Shown here in pieces: positions 35,048 through 43,793 of a stretch of 64,000 bases of DNA. This stretch comes from Pediococcus stilesii. GTDB lineage: Bacteria; Bacillota; Bacilli; Lactobacillales; Lactobacillaceae. The notes under the pieces were generated by a model. It had not been told where the DNA came from, searched no databases, and saw only the letters and a list, made by a program, of their open reading frames with translations. The stretch's first letter is position 1. Every line of letters begins with the position of its first letter. The DNA lies in NCBI RefSeq assembly GCF_001437075.1, contig NZ_JQBX01000008.1, positions 1 to 64,000 on the forward strand. Reading direction: 5' to 3'. The translations under genes and the position numbers were made by a program.

Positions 35048-37482
35048 TGGCATTTGAGAAAATGGATTTATTTGGAAATGCCGATTCGAAGTCTCCAAAA
35101 TTAGATAATAAAGTTGAACTAGTCGGGGAAATTAGCGCAGTTTTTTTTGAGAGCCCTGATAGTTTATTTAAAGTTTTATTGATAACGGTCGAGGAGAACG
35201 ATTTTAACTGGGATGAGGACCAAATCGTTGTAACTGGAAATATTGCTGATATTCAAGAAGGCCAAAAATATCGTTTTAGTGGCAAATTAGTTTCACATCC
35301 TAAATATGGCAACCAGGTCCAAGTGTATCAGTATACGGTATTTGTACCAAATACTGAAGATGGCATTGTAGCATATTTATCTGGAAATCAATTCAAAGGC
35401 ATTGGTAAGAGGACGGCCGAAAAAGTAGTCGATGCGCTTGGAGATGATGCCATTAATGAAATTAAGAAAAATCCAGAAGTTTTAAAAAACATTGGTGTTT
35501 CGGTCAAGCAGGCAGACATTATTTCAGATGTTCTAAATCAGTCGAATGGCTTAGAGGATATCTTGATTAAGCTGGGCGATTTAGGAATAACCGGTAATAT
35601 CGCAAGTAGTATCATTAATAAGTATCATGAAGACGCCCTCAGAATAATTGAAGATAATCCATATCGGTTGGCTGATGAAGTCGATAATGTTGGTTTTAAG
35701 AGAGCGGATGGAATTGCTAGGAAGATGGGGATTAAACCGGATTTTCCAGCTCGTCTTCAGGCTGGGATACTTGAAACGATTAAAGAGTGGAGTAATTCGA
35801 CGGGTGATACGTATATAACGGCGGATAATTTATTGCAAAGAGCAACGGAATTACTTGGTGAGTCTGCGACAGCTGAAATGATTGCAAATCAGGTGTTGGA
35901 ACTTGGGAAAAGTGGCCGCATAGTTGGAGAAGATGGAAAGATATATTTAAAGTGGCTATTTCAAGCTGAAGTAGCAATTGGGCAGCGTGTAAGACAAATG
36001 ATCGGAAATATTTCCGAAAGCAAAAAACAAATTAAAAAAGCAATTCAAATTGTTGAGAGTAATTTAGTATTAAAATACGATAAAATTCAAAACGCAGCCA
36101 TTGAGTTAGCACTTTCAAATTCGTTAACAATTATTACCGGTGGCCCGGGAACTGGTAAAACGACAATTATAAAGGGGCTAATTAATAGTTTTGCTGAACT
36201 AAATGGGATCTCTTTAGATCCGAATGAATATACCGAAAGTAAATTTCCAATACAGTTAGTGGCTCCGACGGGAAGAGCTGCGAAACGTTTAAATCAGGTC
36301 ACTAACGTCCCGGCAAAGACCATTCATCGATTGCTGGGGTTGAATGGAAAAGATGATTTAAAAGATGAAGAAGTTAAACAACTGGAGGGAAGTCTGCTAG
36401 TTGTTGATGAAATGTCCATGGTTGATACAGGACTGTTTAATACATTAATTAATGCCGTTAATCCGGATATGCAGGTAGTTTTAGTTGGTGATAAAGATCA
36501 GTTACCTTCGGTGGGACCTGGACAAGTCTTTAATGATTTGATCAAGAGCGATGTGATTCCAACAGTTTCACTAACCAAAATTTATCGGCAAGAGGCAGAT
36601 TCTTCCATTATTCAGTTAGCTCATGATATTCAAAATGGAAAACTTCCCTCCGATTTTACAAAAAATAAAAAAGATAAATCTTTCTTTTTAGCCAATGCAT
36701 CACAAGTGGCTAATGCAATCGATCAAATTGCTCAGAAAGCCGTTGAAAAGGGCATTTCAAAAAGTGATATACAGGTGTTAGCACCGATGTACAAAGGGAG
36801 TGCCGGAATTAATGAGATTAATCGACACTTGCAAAAAGTTTTGAATCCTCCTGAAAGCTTAAAACCCAAATCGATCAACGCTAAAGATCAAGATTTTAGA
36901 ATTGGCGATAAGGTTTTGCAATTAGTAAATTCTCCGGAAAATAATATATTTAATGGCGATATAGGTGAAATTACGGGATTAGTAACTGAAAAAGAGGGCA
37001 AAGGGCAAGCCCACTTGATTGTCGACTATGATGGAAATGAAGTTACCTACTCAAAATCAGATTTGGGACAGTTGACTTTGGCATACTGTATCTCAATCCA
37101 TAAATCACAGGGTAGTGAATTTCCGTTTGTTATTTTACCAATGGTACGTCAATATTATCGAATGCTTCAAAGAAATCTGTTGTATACCGGTTTGACACGA
37201 GCTTCAAATTCGATCATTCTCTTGGGCGAGCCGGACGCTTACACCCAGGCGGTAAAAAATGAATCTTCCAATCGCGATACTAGTTTGCGTTTAAGAATTA
37301 ATCCAGATCATATTGATGATCCAACGAGGGAAGAAAAGCCTAGTCTATTCCAAAACGATCCGGAAAATGTTGAAAGTTCGGTGCCAGAAGCAACAACGCT
37401 TACCAATCATTTGGTACAAATTGAAAAGGTTGATCCAATGATTGGTATGGAAAATATCACACCTTATGATTTTTTAGAGTGA
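35047..37482 (+). CDS. recD2: RecD2-type ATP-dependent DNA helicase
   Basis: SF1B 5'-3' helicase (811 aa) that works without RecBC in Firmicutes and is linked to replication-fork stability and repair. The N-terminal OB and helix-hairpin-helix region (1-200; GNQFKGIGKRTAEKVVDALG) precedes the motor. Walker A GGPGTGKT is at 365-372, Walker B is LLVVDEMSMVD, and the later motifs LTKIYRQEADSSI and AYCISIHKSQGSEFP are present. The C-terminal 60 residues are non-conserved and acidic. The length fits the family. Confidence 0.95.
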   Translation: MAFEKMDLFGNADSKSPKLDNKVELVGEISAVFFESPDSLFKVLLITVEENDFNWDEDQIVVTGNIADIQEGQKYRFSGKLVSHPKYGNQVQVYQYTVFVPNTEDGIVAYLSGNQFKGIGKRTAEKVVDALGDDAINEIKKNPEVLKNIGVSVKQADIISDVLNQSNGLEDILIKLGDLGITGNIASSIINKYHEDALRIIEDNPYRLADEVDNVGFKRADGIARKMGIKPDFPARLQAGILETIKEWSNSTGDTYITADNLLQRATELLGESATAEMIANQVLELGKSGRIVGEDGKIYLKWLFQAEVAIGQRVRQMIGNISESKKQIKKAIQIVESNLVLKYDKIQNAAIELALSNSLTIITGGPGTGKTTIIKGLINSFAELNGISLDPNEYTESKFPIQLVAPTGRAAKRLNQVTNVPAKTIHRLLGLNGKDDLKDEEVKQLEGSLLVVDEMSMVDTGLFNTLINAVNPDMQVVLVGDKDQLPSVGPGQVFNDLIKSDVIPTVSLTKIYRQEADSSIIQLAHDIQNGKLPSDFTKNKKDKSFFLANASQVANAIDQIAQKAVEKGISKSDIQVLAPMYKGSAGINEINRHLQKVLNPPESLKPKSINAKDQDFRIGDKVLQLVNSPENNIFNGDIGEITGLVTEKEGKGQAHLIVDYDGNEVTYSKSDLGQLTLAYCISIHKSQGSEFPFVILPMVRQYYRMLQRNLLYTGLTRASNSIILLGEPDAYTQAVKNESSNRDTSLRLRINPDHIDDPTREEKPSLFQNDPENVESSVPEATTLTNHLVQIEKVDPMIGMENITPYDFLE

Positions 37483-37487
37483 TTTTC

Positions 37488-37517
37488 TTGTAGTATGTGT
37501 AAAAAATTTACTATAAT
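37488..37517 (+). promoter_or_regulatory. Promoter of prs
   Basis: TTGTAG (37488-37493) and a perfect TATAAT (37512-37517) are spaced by 18 bp, 33 bp before the GTG start. Confidence 0.65.
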
Positions 37518-37549
37518 ATATGCTGTAGATAATAATTGGAGGTTGAGCT

Positions 37550-38524
37550 GTGGAAAGTAAATTAAAAAGGAGAATGAAATTATTCTCTTTAAATTCTAAT
37601 CGTGCTTTATCTGAAAAAATTGCTTCAGAGGTTGGTATTCCGCTTGGAAAAGCCGCAATTAAACAGTTTAGCGATGGCGAAATTCAAGTTAATATTGAAG
37701 AAAGCATTCGTGGGGCCGAAGTATATGTAATCCAATCAATTTCAGATCCAATCAATGATTCGTTAATGGAATTATTAATTATGGTGGACGCACTGAGAAG
37801 AGCTAGTGCTAGTCAAATTAATGTAGTGATTCCATATTATGGATATTCCAGGCAAGACCGTAAAGCACGTTCTAGGGAACCAATTACGGCTAAATTAATT
37901 GCCAACCTTTTAGAGGATGACGATATCACTCGTGTTTTAACGCTTGATTTACATGCACCACAAATCCAAGGATTTTTTGATGTTCCAGTTGATCATTTGG
38001 CAGCAGCGCCATTATTGGCTAGTTATTTTAGCGATGGGAGTTTTGATACAGACAATATGGTTGTTGTTTCCCCCGATCATGCGAGTGTTTCAAGAGCGCG
38101 GATTATGGCCGAACTTTTAGGAACGCCAATTGCAATTATTGATAACCGTAATGAAGAATCTGCGGAAGATATTAATGAGATTCCGACTGAAATTATTGGA
38201 AACGTCGCTGGCAAAACTGCGTTGGTAATTGATGATATGATTGATACCGGAACAAGACTAACGATTTCAGCTGAAGCACTTTCGAATGCCGGAGCAACTG
38301 AAATATATGGCGCAGCAACGCACGCAATCTTCTCTAATAGTGCTTCGGAAATTTTGCAAAATTCCAAACTTTCAAAAGTGATCGTGACAGATTCTATTCG
38401 AATCGATGAAGAGAAGAAGTTTGAAAAATTAGTACAATTATCAGTGGGACCATTACTTGGAAATGCAATCAAGATGATCTATGATAATGAGCCTTTGGCA
38501 CCACTTTTTAAGAGCCAAAAATAA
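37550..38524 (+). CDS. prs: Ribose-phosphate pyrophosphokinase
   Basis: PRPP synthase (324 aa) feeding purine, pyrimidine, histidine and NAD synthesis. The N-terminal [25 protein letters not shown] and [16 protein letters not shown] are typical class [14 protein letters not shown] and [22 protein letters not shown] follow, and the PRPP loop is [16 protein letters not shown] 37550 is selected because GGAGG (37538-37542) is 7 nt upstream. The in-frame ATG at 37574 has an SD-like GGAGA almost touching it. Confidence 0.95.
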   Translation: MESKLKRRMKLFSLNSNRALSEKIASEVGIPLGKAAIKQFSDGEIQVNIEESIRGAEVYVIQSISDPINDSLMELLIMVDALRRASASQINVVIPYYGYSRQDRKARSREPITAKLIANLLEDDDITRVLTLDLHAPQIQGFFDVPVDHLAAAPLLASYFSDGSFDTDNMVVVSPDHASVSRARIMAELLGTPIAIIDNRNEESAEDINEIPTEIIGNVAGKTALVIDDMIDTGTRLTISAEALSNAGATEIYGAATHAIFSNSASEILQNSKLSKVIVTDSIRIDEEKKFEKLVQLSVGPLLGNAIKMIYDNEPLAPLFKSQK

Positions 38525-38563
38525 TTTAAATATCCGTAAGGTATAAGCTCTAAACTTTTAATA

Positions 38564-38600
38564 AGGCCTGTGACAGATTATAATTTGTTCAGGTCTTTTT
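38564..38600 (+). terminator. Terminator of prs
   Basis: AGGCCTG (38564-38570) pairs with CAGGTCT (38590-38596), with inner ACA/TGT pairing. TTTTTAT follows. One G-T pair and a small bulge are present. Confidence 0.78.
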
Positions 38601-38616
38601 ATATCAGGGGGAGTCT

Positions 38617-39669
38617 ATGAATGTAGCAATAGAATTATTAAAAAAGAAGTCGGTGCAATTATGGCTGACGTTATTTGGAATAATTGGGTTAATCTTTTTA
38701 CTGCGGGATTTTATGTCTCAAATACTTTTGATTGTTATTTTTTCTTTTGTATCCTATGTTGGTATTCAAAAAATACGAAAGTTTACGAAAGTTAGCCAAC
38801 CGGTTGGTACACTAATTTTCTACATAGTTCTGCTAGCTTTCATGGGATTTGTATTTTCGATGACTGCTTCTATGATCTATGATCAATTAAAGGGAATCCC
38901 GGCCTTGATCAGGCACGCAATTAATAGTGATTCTTTCAGTAATCAATACGTCCAGATGATAGTGGACGAGGTTCGCAAAAACTCACAGGCAGTTAAGGGC
39001 AGTCAATACTTGGCGATGTCGGGCTTAAATCAGCTTGGGCGAATCGGGGTCGCCATGGAACACATTATTGTAGCTTTGTTACTAAGTCTGGTGTTTAACT
39101 TAACATTTAATCATTTAAAATCATTTGGACATTCGATTTTAAATAGTCGACATAGCGTTATGTTTGGCAATATCTACTTATTGTTAAAAAAATATGTGAT
39201 GATTTTGGGTACGGTTATCGAAACACAGCTGGTAATATGTAGTATTAATACAACATTGATGACGATCGGTCTATGGGCCTTGGGCATTCCCAAGCTACTG
39301 TTGCTCGCGATTATCGTGTTTATTTTAGGATTAGTTCCTGTAGCCGGGGTCTTAATCTCTTTGATTCCATTGAGTATTGTTGCATTTTCCGCTAATGGGA
39401 TTGTTTCAATAATTGAAGTGATGTGTCTGGTTATATTGATCCACTTCTTTGAATCATATTTCTTGCACCCAAGACTAATGGCAGGAGCGACGGACCTTCC
39501 AATTTTTGTAACATTTATTACTTTAATTATCGCAGCTAAAATGATTGGAACATGGGGATTAATCGTTGGTATTCCAACCGTTGCGTTTTTCATTGATTTT
39601 TTAGGAATAAAATTAAAAAGACACCATCCTAAATCCGCAAAAGACGTTATTGAAGATCAAATTGAATAG
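38617..39669 (+). CDS. Second AI-2E family membrane protein
   Basis: A 350-aa polytopic protein of the AI-2E exporter family, with helices near 15-45, 60-80 and 145-165 and a C-terminal bundle from about 195 to 330 (GLVPVAGVLISLIPLSIVAFS, IEVMCLVILIHFFESYFLHPRLMAGATDLP). The HPRLM segment corresponds to the family's conserved SP-LVLG/HP region. It differs from the protein at 8016-9170 and seems monocistronic between two terminators. The transported substrate is unknown. Confidence 0.82.
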   Translation: MNVAIELLKKKSVQLWLTLFGIIGLIFLLRDFMSQILLIVIFSFVSYVGIQKIRKFTKVSQPVGTLIFYIVLLAFMGFVFSMTASMIYDQLKGIPALIRHAINSDSFSNQYVQMIVDEVRKNSQAVKGSQYLAMSGLNQLGRIGVAMEHIIVALLLSLVFNLTFNHLKSFGHSILNSRHSVMFGNIYLLLKKYVMILGTVIETQLVICSINTTLMTIGLWALGIPKLLLLAIIVFILGLVPVAGVLISLIPLSIVAFSANGIVSIIEVMCLVILIHFFESYFLHPRLMAGATDLPIFVTFITLIIAAKMIGTWGLIVGIPTVAFFIDFLGIKLKRHHPKSAKDVIEDQIE

Positions 39670-39707
39670 TTTAAATGTGTTTTATATATATTAAAAACAA
39701 TTGATAA

Positions 39708-39745
39708 GGGCTATGGCAAAGTAATTTTGTTATAGCCTTTTAATT
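39708..39745 (+). terminator. Terminator of the second AI-2E gene
   Basis: A 13-bp stem with three G-T pairs (39708-39720 with 39726-39738) is followed by TTTTAATTT. It also insulates the fru promoter. Confidence 0.8.
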
Positions 39746-39760
39746 TACAAAAAAATAGAA

Positions 39761-39854
39761 TTATGAACTCTAATGAACTATTTTGAACTGTTTTGATTGA
39801 TTTTGAAGAAATTTGGTGTTATATTTTTTATGGAGGATGATGAAAGTGCTTACA
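39761..39854 (+). promoter_or_regulatory. fru operon control region: decameric repeats, promoter and near-cre
   Basis: Five direct repeats of exactly 10 bp occupy 39761-39810: TTATGAACTC, TAATGAACTA, TTTTGAACTG, TTTTGATTGA, TTTTGAAGAA. DeoR-family sugar regulators, including lactococcal FruR, are known to use such helically phased repeats. A promoter, TTGATT (39797-39802) with 17 bp to TATATT (39820-39825), overlaps the last two repeats. TGAAAGTGCTTACA (39841-39854) matches the cre consensus except for T in place of C at position 7, and covers the fruR start codon. Confidence 0.68.
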
Positions 39855-40595
39855 GAATTACGTGAAAGAAATATTTTAGACCTACTAAAACAAAAACAGT
39901 TTATAAAAATAGATGAAATTATCGAAAAAAATAACTCGTCAGTTTCTACTGTTCGAAGAGATTTAAAAAAGTTAGAGTCTGAAGGAAAACTAGTTCGCAT
40001 CCATGGTGGAGCAAGAATTGAAAGTAACTTGCAGGAAGAACCCGATTTTCAAGTTAAATCAAAACTTAATTTAGTTGAGAAGAATGATATTGGTAAAAAG
40101 GCGGCAGAGTTGGTTCAAGAAGGAGAGGTAATATTTTTAGATGCGGGTACTTCAACTGCGACAATGATTTCGTATCTATCCAATATTAAGGGACTATTGG
40201 TTGTAACCAATGGACTAAACATTGCTAACTTACTTTCTGATTTTGATGTAAATACATATGTTATTGGTGGATTACTAAAAAATAAAACACGGGCATTGAT
40301 TGGTACTGAAGTTACTGATCGGATTGAAACCTTTCAATTTGACCGTTGCTTTATGGGAGTCAACGGCATTTCGAAGGACCAAGGTTTTACAACGCCCGAT
40401 ATTCAAGAAGCACAAATTAAAACTTTGGTGATGAATCGAAGCAGGCAGGCATACGTTCTGGCAGATTTAACAAAGTTCGATCACACCTCATTCGTCAGTT
40501 TTTCAAAACTGGAAGATGCAACAATTATTACGGATACATGTCCAAACTGGATAAAAAATAAAACGAACGTAAAGTATATGGAGGTTAATAAATGA
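39846..40595 (+). CDS. fruR: DeoR-family regulator of the fructose operon
   Basis: Transcription factor (249 aa) with an N-terminal helix-turn-helix (LTELRERNILDLLKQKQFIKIDEIIEKNNSSVSTVRRDLKKLESEGKLVRIHGGA) and a C-terminal phosphosugar-sensing domain (IGKKAAELVQEGEVIFLDAGTSTATM). It probably senses fructose 1-phosphate. GTG 39846 is chosen because GGAGG (39832-39836) is 9 nt upstream; ATG codons at 39837 and 39840 are too close. It leads the fruR-fruK-fruA operon and should bind the upstream decamer repeats. Confidence 0.92.
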   Translation: MLTELRERNILDLLKQKQFIKIDEIIEKNNSSVSTVRRDLKKLESEGKLVRIHGGARIESNLQEEPDFQVKSKLNLVEKNDIGKKAAELVQEGEVIFLDAGTSTATMISYLSNIKGLLVVTNGLNIANLLSDFDVNTYVIGGLLKNKTRALIGTEVTDRIETFQFDRCFMGVNGISKDQGFTTPDIQEAQIKTLVMNRSRQAYVLADLTKFDHTSFVSFSKLEDATIITDTCPNWIKNKTNVKYMEVNK

Positions 40596-41503
40596 TTTAC
40601 ACAGTAACTTTAAATCCGTCAATTGACTACGTCGTCAGTTTAAATCAAATGAACATTGGATTAGTTAATCGATTAAGGGATGCTAATAAATTTCCAGGTG
40701 GAAAGGGAATTAATGTTTCTAGAGTCTTAAATCAGCTAAACGTTAGCAACACGGCATTAGGCTTTTTAGGAGGTTTTACTGGGAAATTTGTCGCTCAGTC
40801 CTTAGATCAACTTAATGTTAACAGTAACTTTGTTAAAATTAGTGGAGACACACGAATTAACGTTAAAATCCATGCTCAAGATGAAACAGAGCTAAACGCA
40901 AAGGGACCAAAAATTATGGAATCTGAATTGCAATGTTTTATTGATAATTTTAATTCCATTACGGAGAAGGATATAGTTATTTTCTCAGGGAGTATTCCCG
41001 AAAATTTGCCACAGAATCTTTACGATACAATTATCAAAAAAATTAAGAAGAATGGTGCGCAGTTTGTTGTTGATACAACAGGAAAGGGGCTTATGGACAC
41101 CCTACCTAACAAACCGCTTTTAATAAAACCAAATAATCATGAATTAGGGGATTTATTTGATACCAAAGTTGAAACAGACGACGAAATTGAATATTACGGT
41201 AAAAAGTTAGTTGAACTTGGGGCACAAAATGTCATGATTTCGATGGCTGCGGCAGGAGGTATGCTTGTTTCGAAGGATCATGTGTATCGAAGTTTTGCGC
41301 CAAAAGGAAAGGTTTTAAATTCTGTCGGTGCAGGAGATTCGATGCTAGCCGGCTTTGTTGGAGAGTATGTTAAAACTGGTGAACTAGAACAAGCTTTTAA
41401 ACAAGGGCTAGCCTGCGGTAGTGCAACTGCTTTTTCACTAGATATTGCTGATAAAGGAAAAATACGTGAAGTATTAAGTGATATAAACGTGTTTGAAAGG
41501 TAG
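40592..41503 (+). CDS. fruK: 1-phosphofructokinase
   Basis: PfkB-family kinase (303 aa) converting fructose 1-phosphate to fructose 1,6-bisphosphate. The N-terminal MIYTVTLNPSIDYVV and GGKGINVSRVLNQL are typical. The catalytic motif is VGAGDSMLAGFVGEY. IFSGSIPENLP and LLIKPNNHELGDLF are further family segments. ATGA overlap with fruR implies coupling, and the PTS gene that makes its substrate follows. Confidence 0.96.
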   Translation: MIYTVTLNPSIDYVVSLNQMNIGLVNRLRDANKFPGGKGINVSRVLNQLNVSNTALGFLGGFTGKFVAQSLDQLNVNSNFVKISGDTRINVKIHAQDETELNAKGPKIMESELQCFIDNFNSITEKDIVIFSGSIPENLPQNLYDTIIKKIKKNGAQFVVDTTGKGLMDTLPNKPLLIKPNNHELGDLFDTKVETDDEIEYYGKKLVELGAQNVMISMAAAGGMLVSKDHVYRSFAPKGKVLNSVGAGDSMLAGFVGEYVKTGELEQAFKQGLACGSATAFSLDIADKGKIREVLSDINVFER

Positions 41504-41514
41504 GAAAAATAAAT

Positions 41515-43434
41515 ATGAAAATTAAAGAATTGTTAAAAGAGAATTTAATGATTATGAATCTTACGGCGAAGACAAAAGATGACGTCATTAATGAGATGAT
41601 TGATAAGTATGTTTCAGAAGGTATCGTAACGGATCGTGATAAATATTTAAAGGGAATTTTAGATCGTGAAGCTGAATCAACCACGGGAATTGGCGATGAG
41701 ATTGCTATGCCCCACGCCAAAACCAATGCGGTAACAGAAGCTGCGGTATTATTTGCGAAAAGTAGTCAAGGCGTTGACTTTGATTCATTGGATGGAAAGC
41801 CTGTAAAGCTTTTCTTTATGATTGCCGCTCCTGAAGGCGCTAACAATGCACACTTACAGGCACTGGCGAAATTATCAAGTTTGTTGATCGACCCAGATCT
41901 CGTAGCCAAATTAAAAGAAACTAAAACACCACAAGATGTAATTGAGTTGTTTGAAAAAGCGGAACAGAAAAAGGATTCTGACGATGCTAAAAGTGATCTA
42001 GAAGACACATCGACAAATGAAAAAAACGATAAAAAGCCTTTTATTGTGGCGGTATCGGCCTGTCCTAACGGAATTGCACATACCTATATGGCAGAGGCGG
42101 CGCTGAAAAAAGCTGCAAAGGAAAAGGGAATTGATATTAAGGTAGAAACAAATGGTTCAGAGGGAATTAAGCATCGTTTAACAAAAGAAGAAATCGAACG
42201 TGCAGACGGTGTTATTGTTACAGCGGACAAAAAAGTTGAAATGGCTCGTTTTAATGGTAAACCATTATTAAATCGTCCTGTTATTGACGGTATCAACAAG
42301 GCAGATGAACTTATCGACCTAGTAGAAGCCAATCAGGCATCGACATTTCATTCTAATTCGGATGAACAAATAGACGATGATGGTCCTAAAAGTGGTTTTT
42401 GGAATGAAATTTACAAGGATTTAATGAATGGAATTTCTCACATGTTGCCATTTGTTGTTGGCGGTGGAATTATTATGGCGATTTCATTCTTTATTGAACG
42501 TTATACGTCGGCGACCAGCATGTGGTTTACGTTTCCAAATAATATCGGAAATTATGCGTTCTCATTTTTAATCCCCATTTTAGCAGGGTTTATTGCACAA
42601 TCAATTGGTGATTTACCGGCATTAATGCCCGGAGTTGTTGGGGGATACATGGCAACCCAATCAGCGGCCAGTATTATGCATACCACCAGTGTTTCAGGAT
42701 TTATCGGTGGGCTAATCGCGGGATTTGCGGCCGGATTGATTATTAATGCATTAAAAAAAGCATTTAGATTTTTACCTAAGTCACTTGAGGGCTTGAAACC
42801 AATGTTAATATATCCAATCATCAGTTTACTTTTGGTTGGTGGACTGATGTTCTTTATTGTTAACCCAATTTTTGCTTCAGTTAATGCTTGGGTAACTGGG
42901 GTGCTTGAAGGAATGGGAACCGGAAACGCCGTTCTTCTTGGTGCTGTTCTTGCCGGAATGATGTCAATCGATATGGGTGGTCCGTTTAATAAAGCGGCTT
43001 ATGCATTTGCAATCGCGGCATTTACGTCAACTAAAAACGGAGATTTAATGGCGGCTGTAATGGTTGGTGGAATGATTCCACCTTTGGCAACCGCAATTGC
43101 AACAACTTTCTGGCCTAAAAAGTTTACGAAGCAAGAAAGAGAAGCGGGTATATCGAACTGGGTTCTTGGAATTTCCTTCATCACAGAAGGAGCAATTCCA
43201 TTTGCGACGGCGGACCCACTCCGTGTGATTGGTTCTAGTATCATTGGATCAGCAATTGGAGGTGGATTAAGCCAATTATGGAAGGTTAGCGTACCAGCTC
43301 CTCATGGAGGATTATGGGTATTAGCGTTGGCAGATCATAAGTTGTTCTATATTTTGTCAGTTTTAATTGGTGCGGTTATAGCCGGTGTTATTATGGGGAT
43401 CTGGAAGCCCCAAAAATTAGTAAAAAATAAATAA
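41515..43434 (+). CDS. fruA: PTS fructose transporter subunit IIABC
   Basis: Fructose-specific phosphotransferase permease (639 aa) producing fructose 1-phosphate. IIA domain is 1-150, with phospho-acceptor His67 in AMPHAKT. A charged linker follows. IIB (about 175-275) has active Cys183 in SACPNGIAHT. IIC (about 300-635) has around nine membrane helices, including GLIAGFAAGLIINALKK and MSIDMGGPFNKAAYAF. The A-B-C order and operon context with fruR and fruK identify fructose over mannitol or mannose. A strong terminator follows. Confidence 0.96.
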   Translation: MKIKELLKENLMIMNLTAKTKDDVINEMIDKYVSEGIVTDRDKYLKGILDREAESTTGIGDEIAMPHAKTNAVTEAAVLFAKSSQGVDFDSLDGKPVKLFFMIAAPEGANNAHLQALAKLSSLLIDPDLVAKLKETKTPQDVIELFEKAEQKKDSDDAKSDLEDTSTNEKNDKKPFIVAVSACPNGIAHTYMAEAALKKAAKEKGIDIKVETNGSEGIKHRLTKEEIERADGVIVTADKKVEMARFNGKPLLNRPVIDGINKADELIDLVEANQASTFHSNSDEQIDDDGPKSGFWNEIYKDLMNGISHMLPFVVGGGIIMAISFFIERYTSATSMWFTFPNNIGNYAFSFLIPILAGFIAQSIGDLPALMPGVVGGYMATQSAASIMHTTSVSGFIGGLIAGFAAGLIINALKKAFRFLPKSLEGLKPMLIYPIISLLLVGGLMFFIVNPIFASVNAWVTGVLEGMGTGNAVLLGAVLAGMMSIDMGGPFNKAAYAFAIAAFTSTKNGDLMAAVMVGGMIPPLATAIATTFWPKKFTKQEREAGISNWVLGISFITEGAIPFATADPLRVIGSSIIGSAIGGGLSQLWKVSVPAPHGGLWVLALADHKLFYILSVLIGAVIAGVIMGIWKPQKLVKNK

Positions 43435-43470
43435 ATATTCATTTTGTGAATAAATCGTAGTGAAGTTGAA

Positions 43471-43510
43471 AGGTCAATTGTTACAGACTATGTAACAATT
43501 GACCTTTTTT
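43471..43510 (+). terminator. Strong terminator of the fru operon
   Basis: A perfect 15-bp stem (43471-43485 with 43491-43505), 5-nt loop and a T run. Confidence 0.95.
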
Positions 43511-43793
43511 GTAATACTAGCGTAACATAGTCAAAACCTGCTTGAAATAAAGGGTTTTGACCCAAAAAAGGAAAAAATTTTTTTGCATTTTTTGTCTTTT
43601 GTTAAATGGCTGAACAATGGGATTTATAAGATTCTTTAAAGCTATTTTGAATAGTTAGTGTATAAAAAGTGTTTCCAAGAGTTTAAAAAGATGTTAAGAT
43701 TATCAATGTGCAAAAAGCTAATTTGAATTTATTTTGAATATTAACGAATGAAATCTAAAATTATACGAAATCTTAAGGAGTGGACGAACTTAT
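43511..43793 (+). other. AT-rich upstream region of the LysM-NlpC/P60 gene
   Basis: This 283-bp stretch carries no gene. It contains an A/T tract (43564-43600), a small symmetric CTATT-TTG-AATAG near 43643, and several weak promoter-like matches, such as TTCCAA with 16 bp to TAAGAT ahead of 43700. None is clearly best. The length implies either a long untranslated leader or a regulated promoter, as is usual for secreted cell-wall enzymes. Confidence 0.5.

Noticed and set aside
43479-43496. A WalR-like pair TGTTAC / TGTAAC
   Set aside because: Spacing is 6 where the WalR consensus needs 5, and the bases are the two arms of the fru operon terminator.
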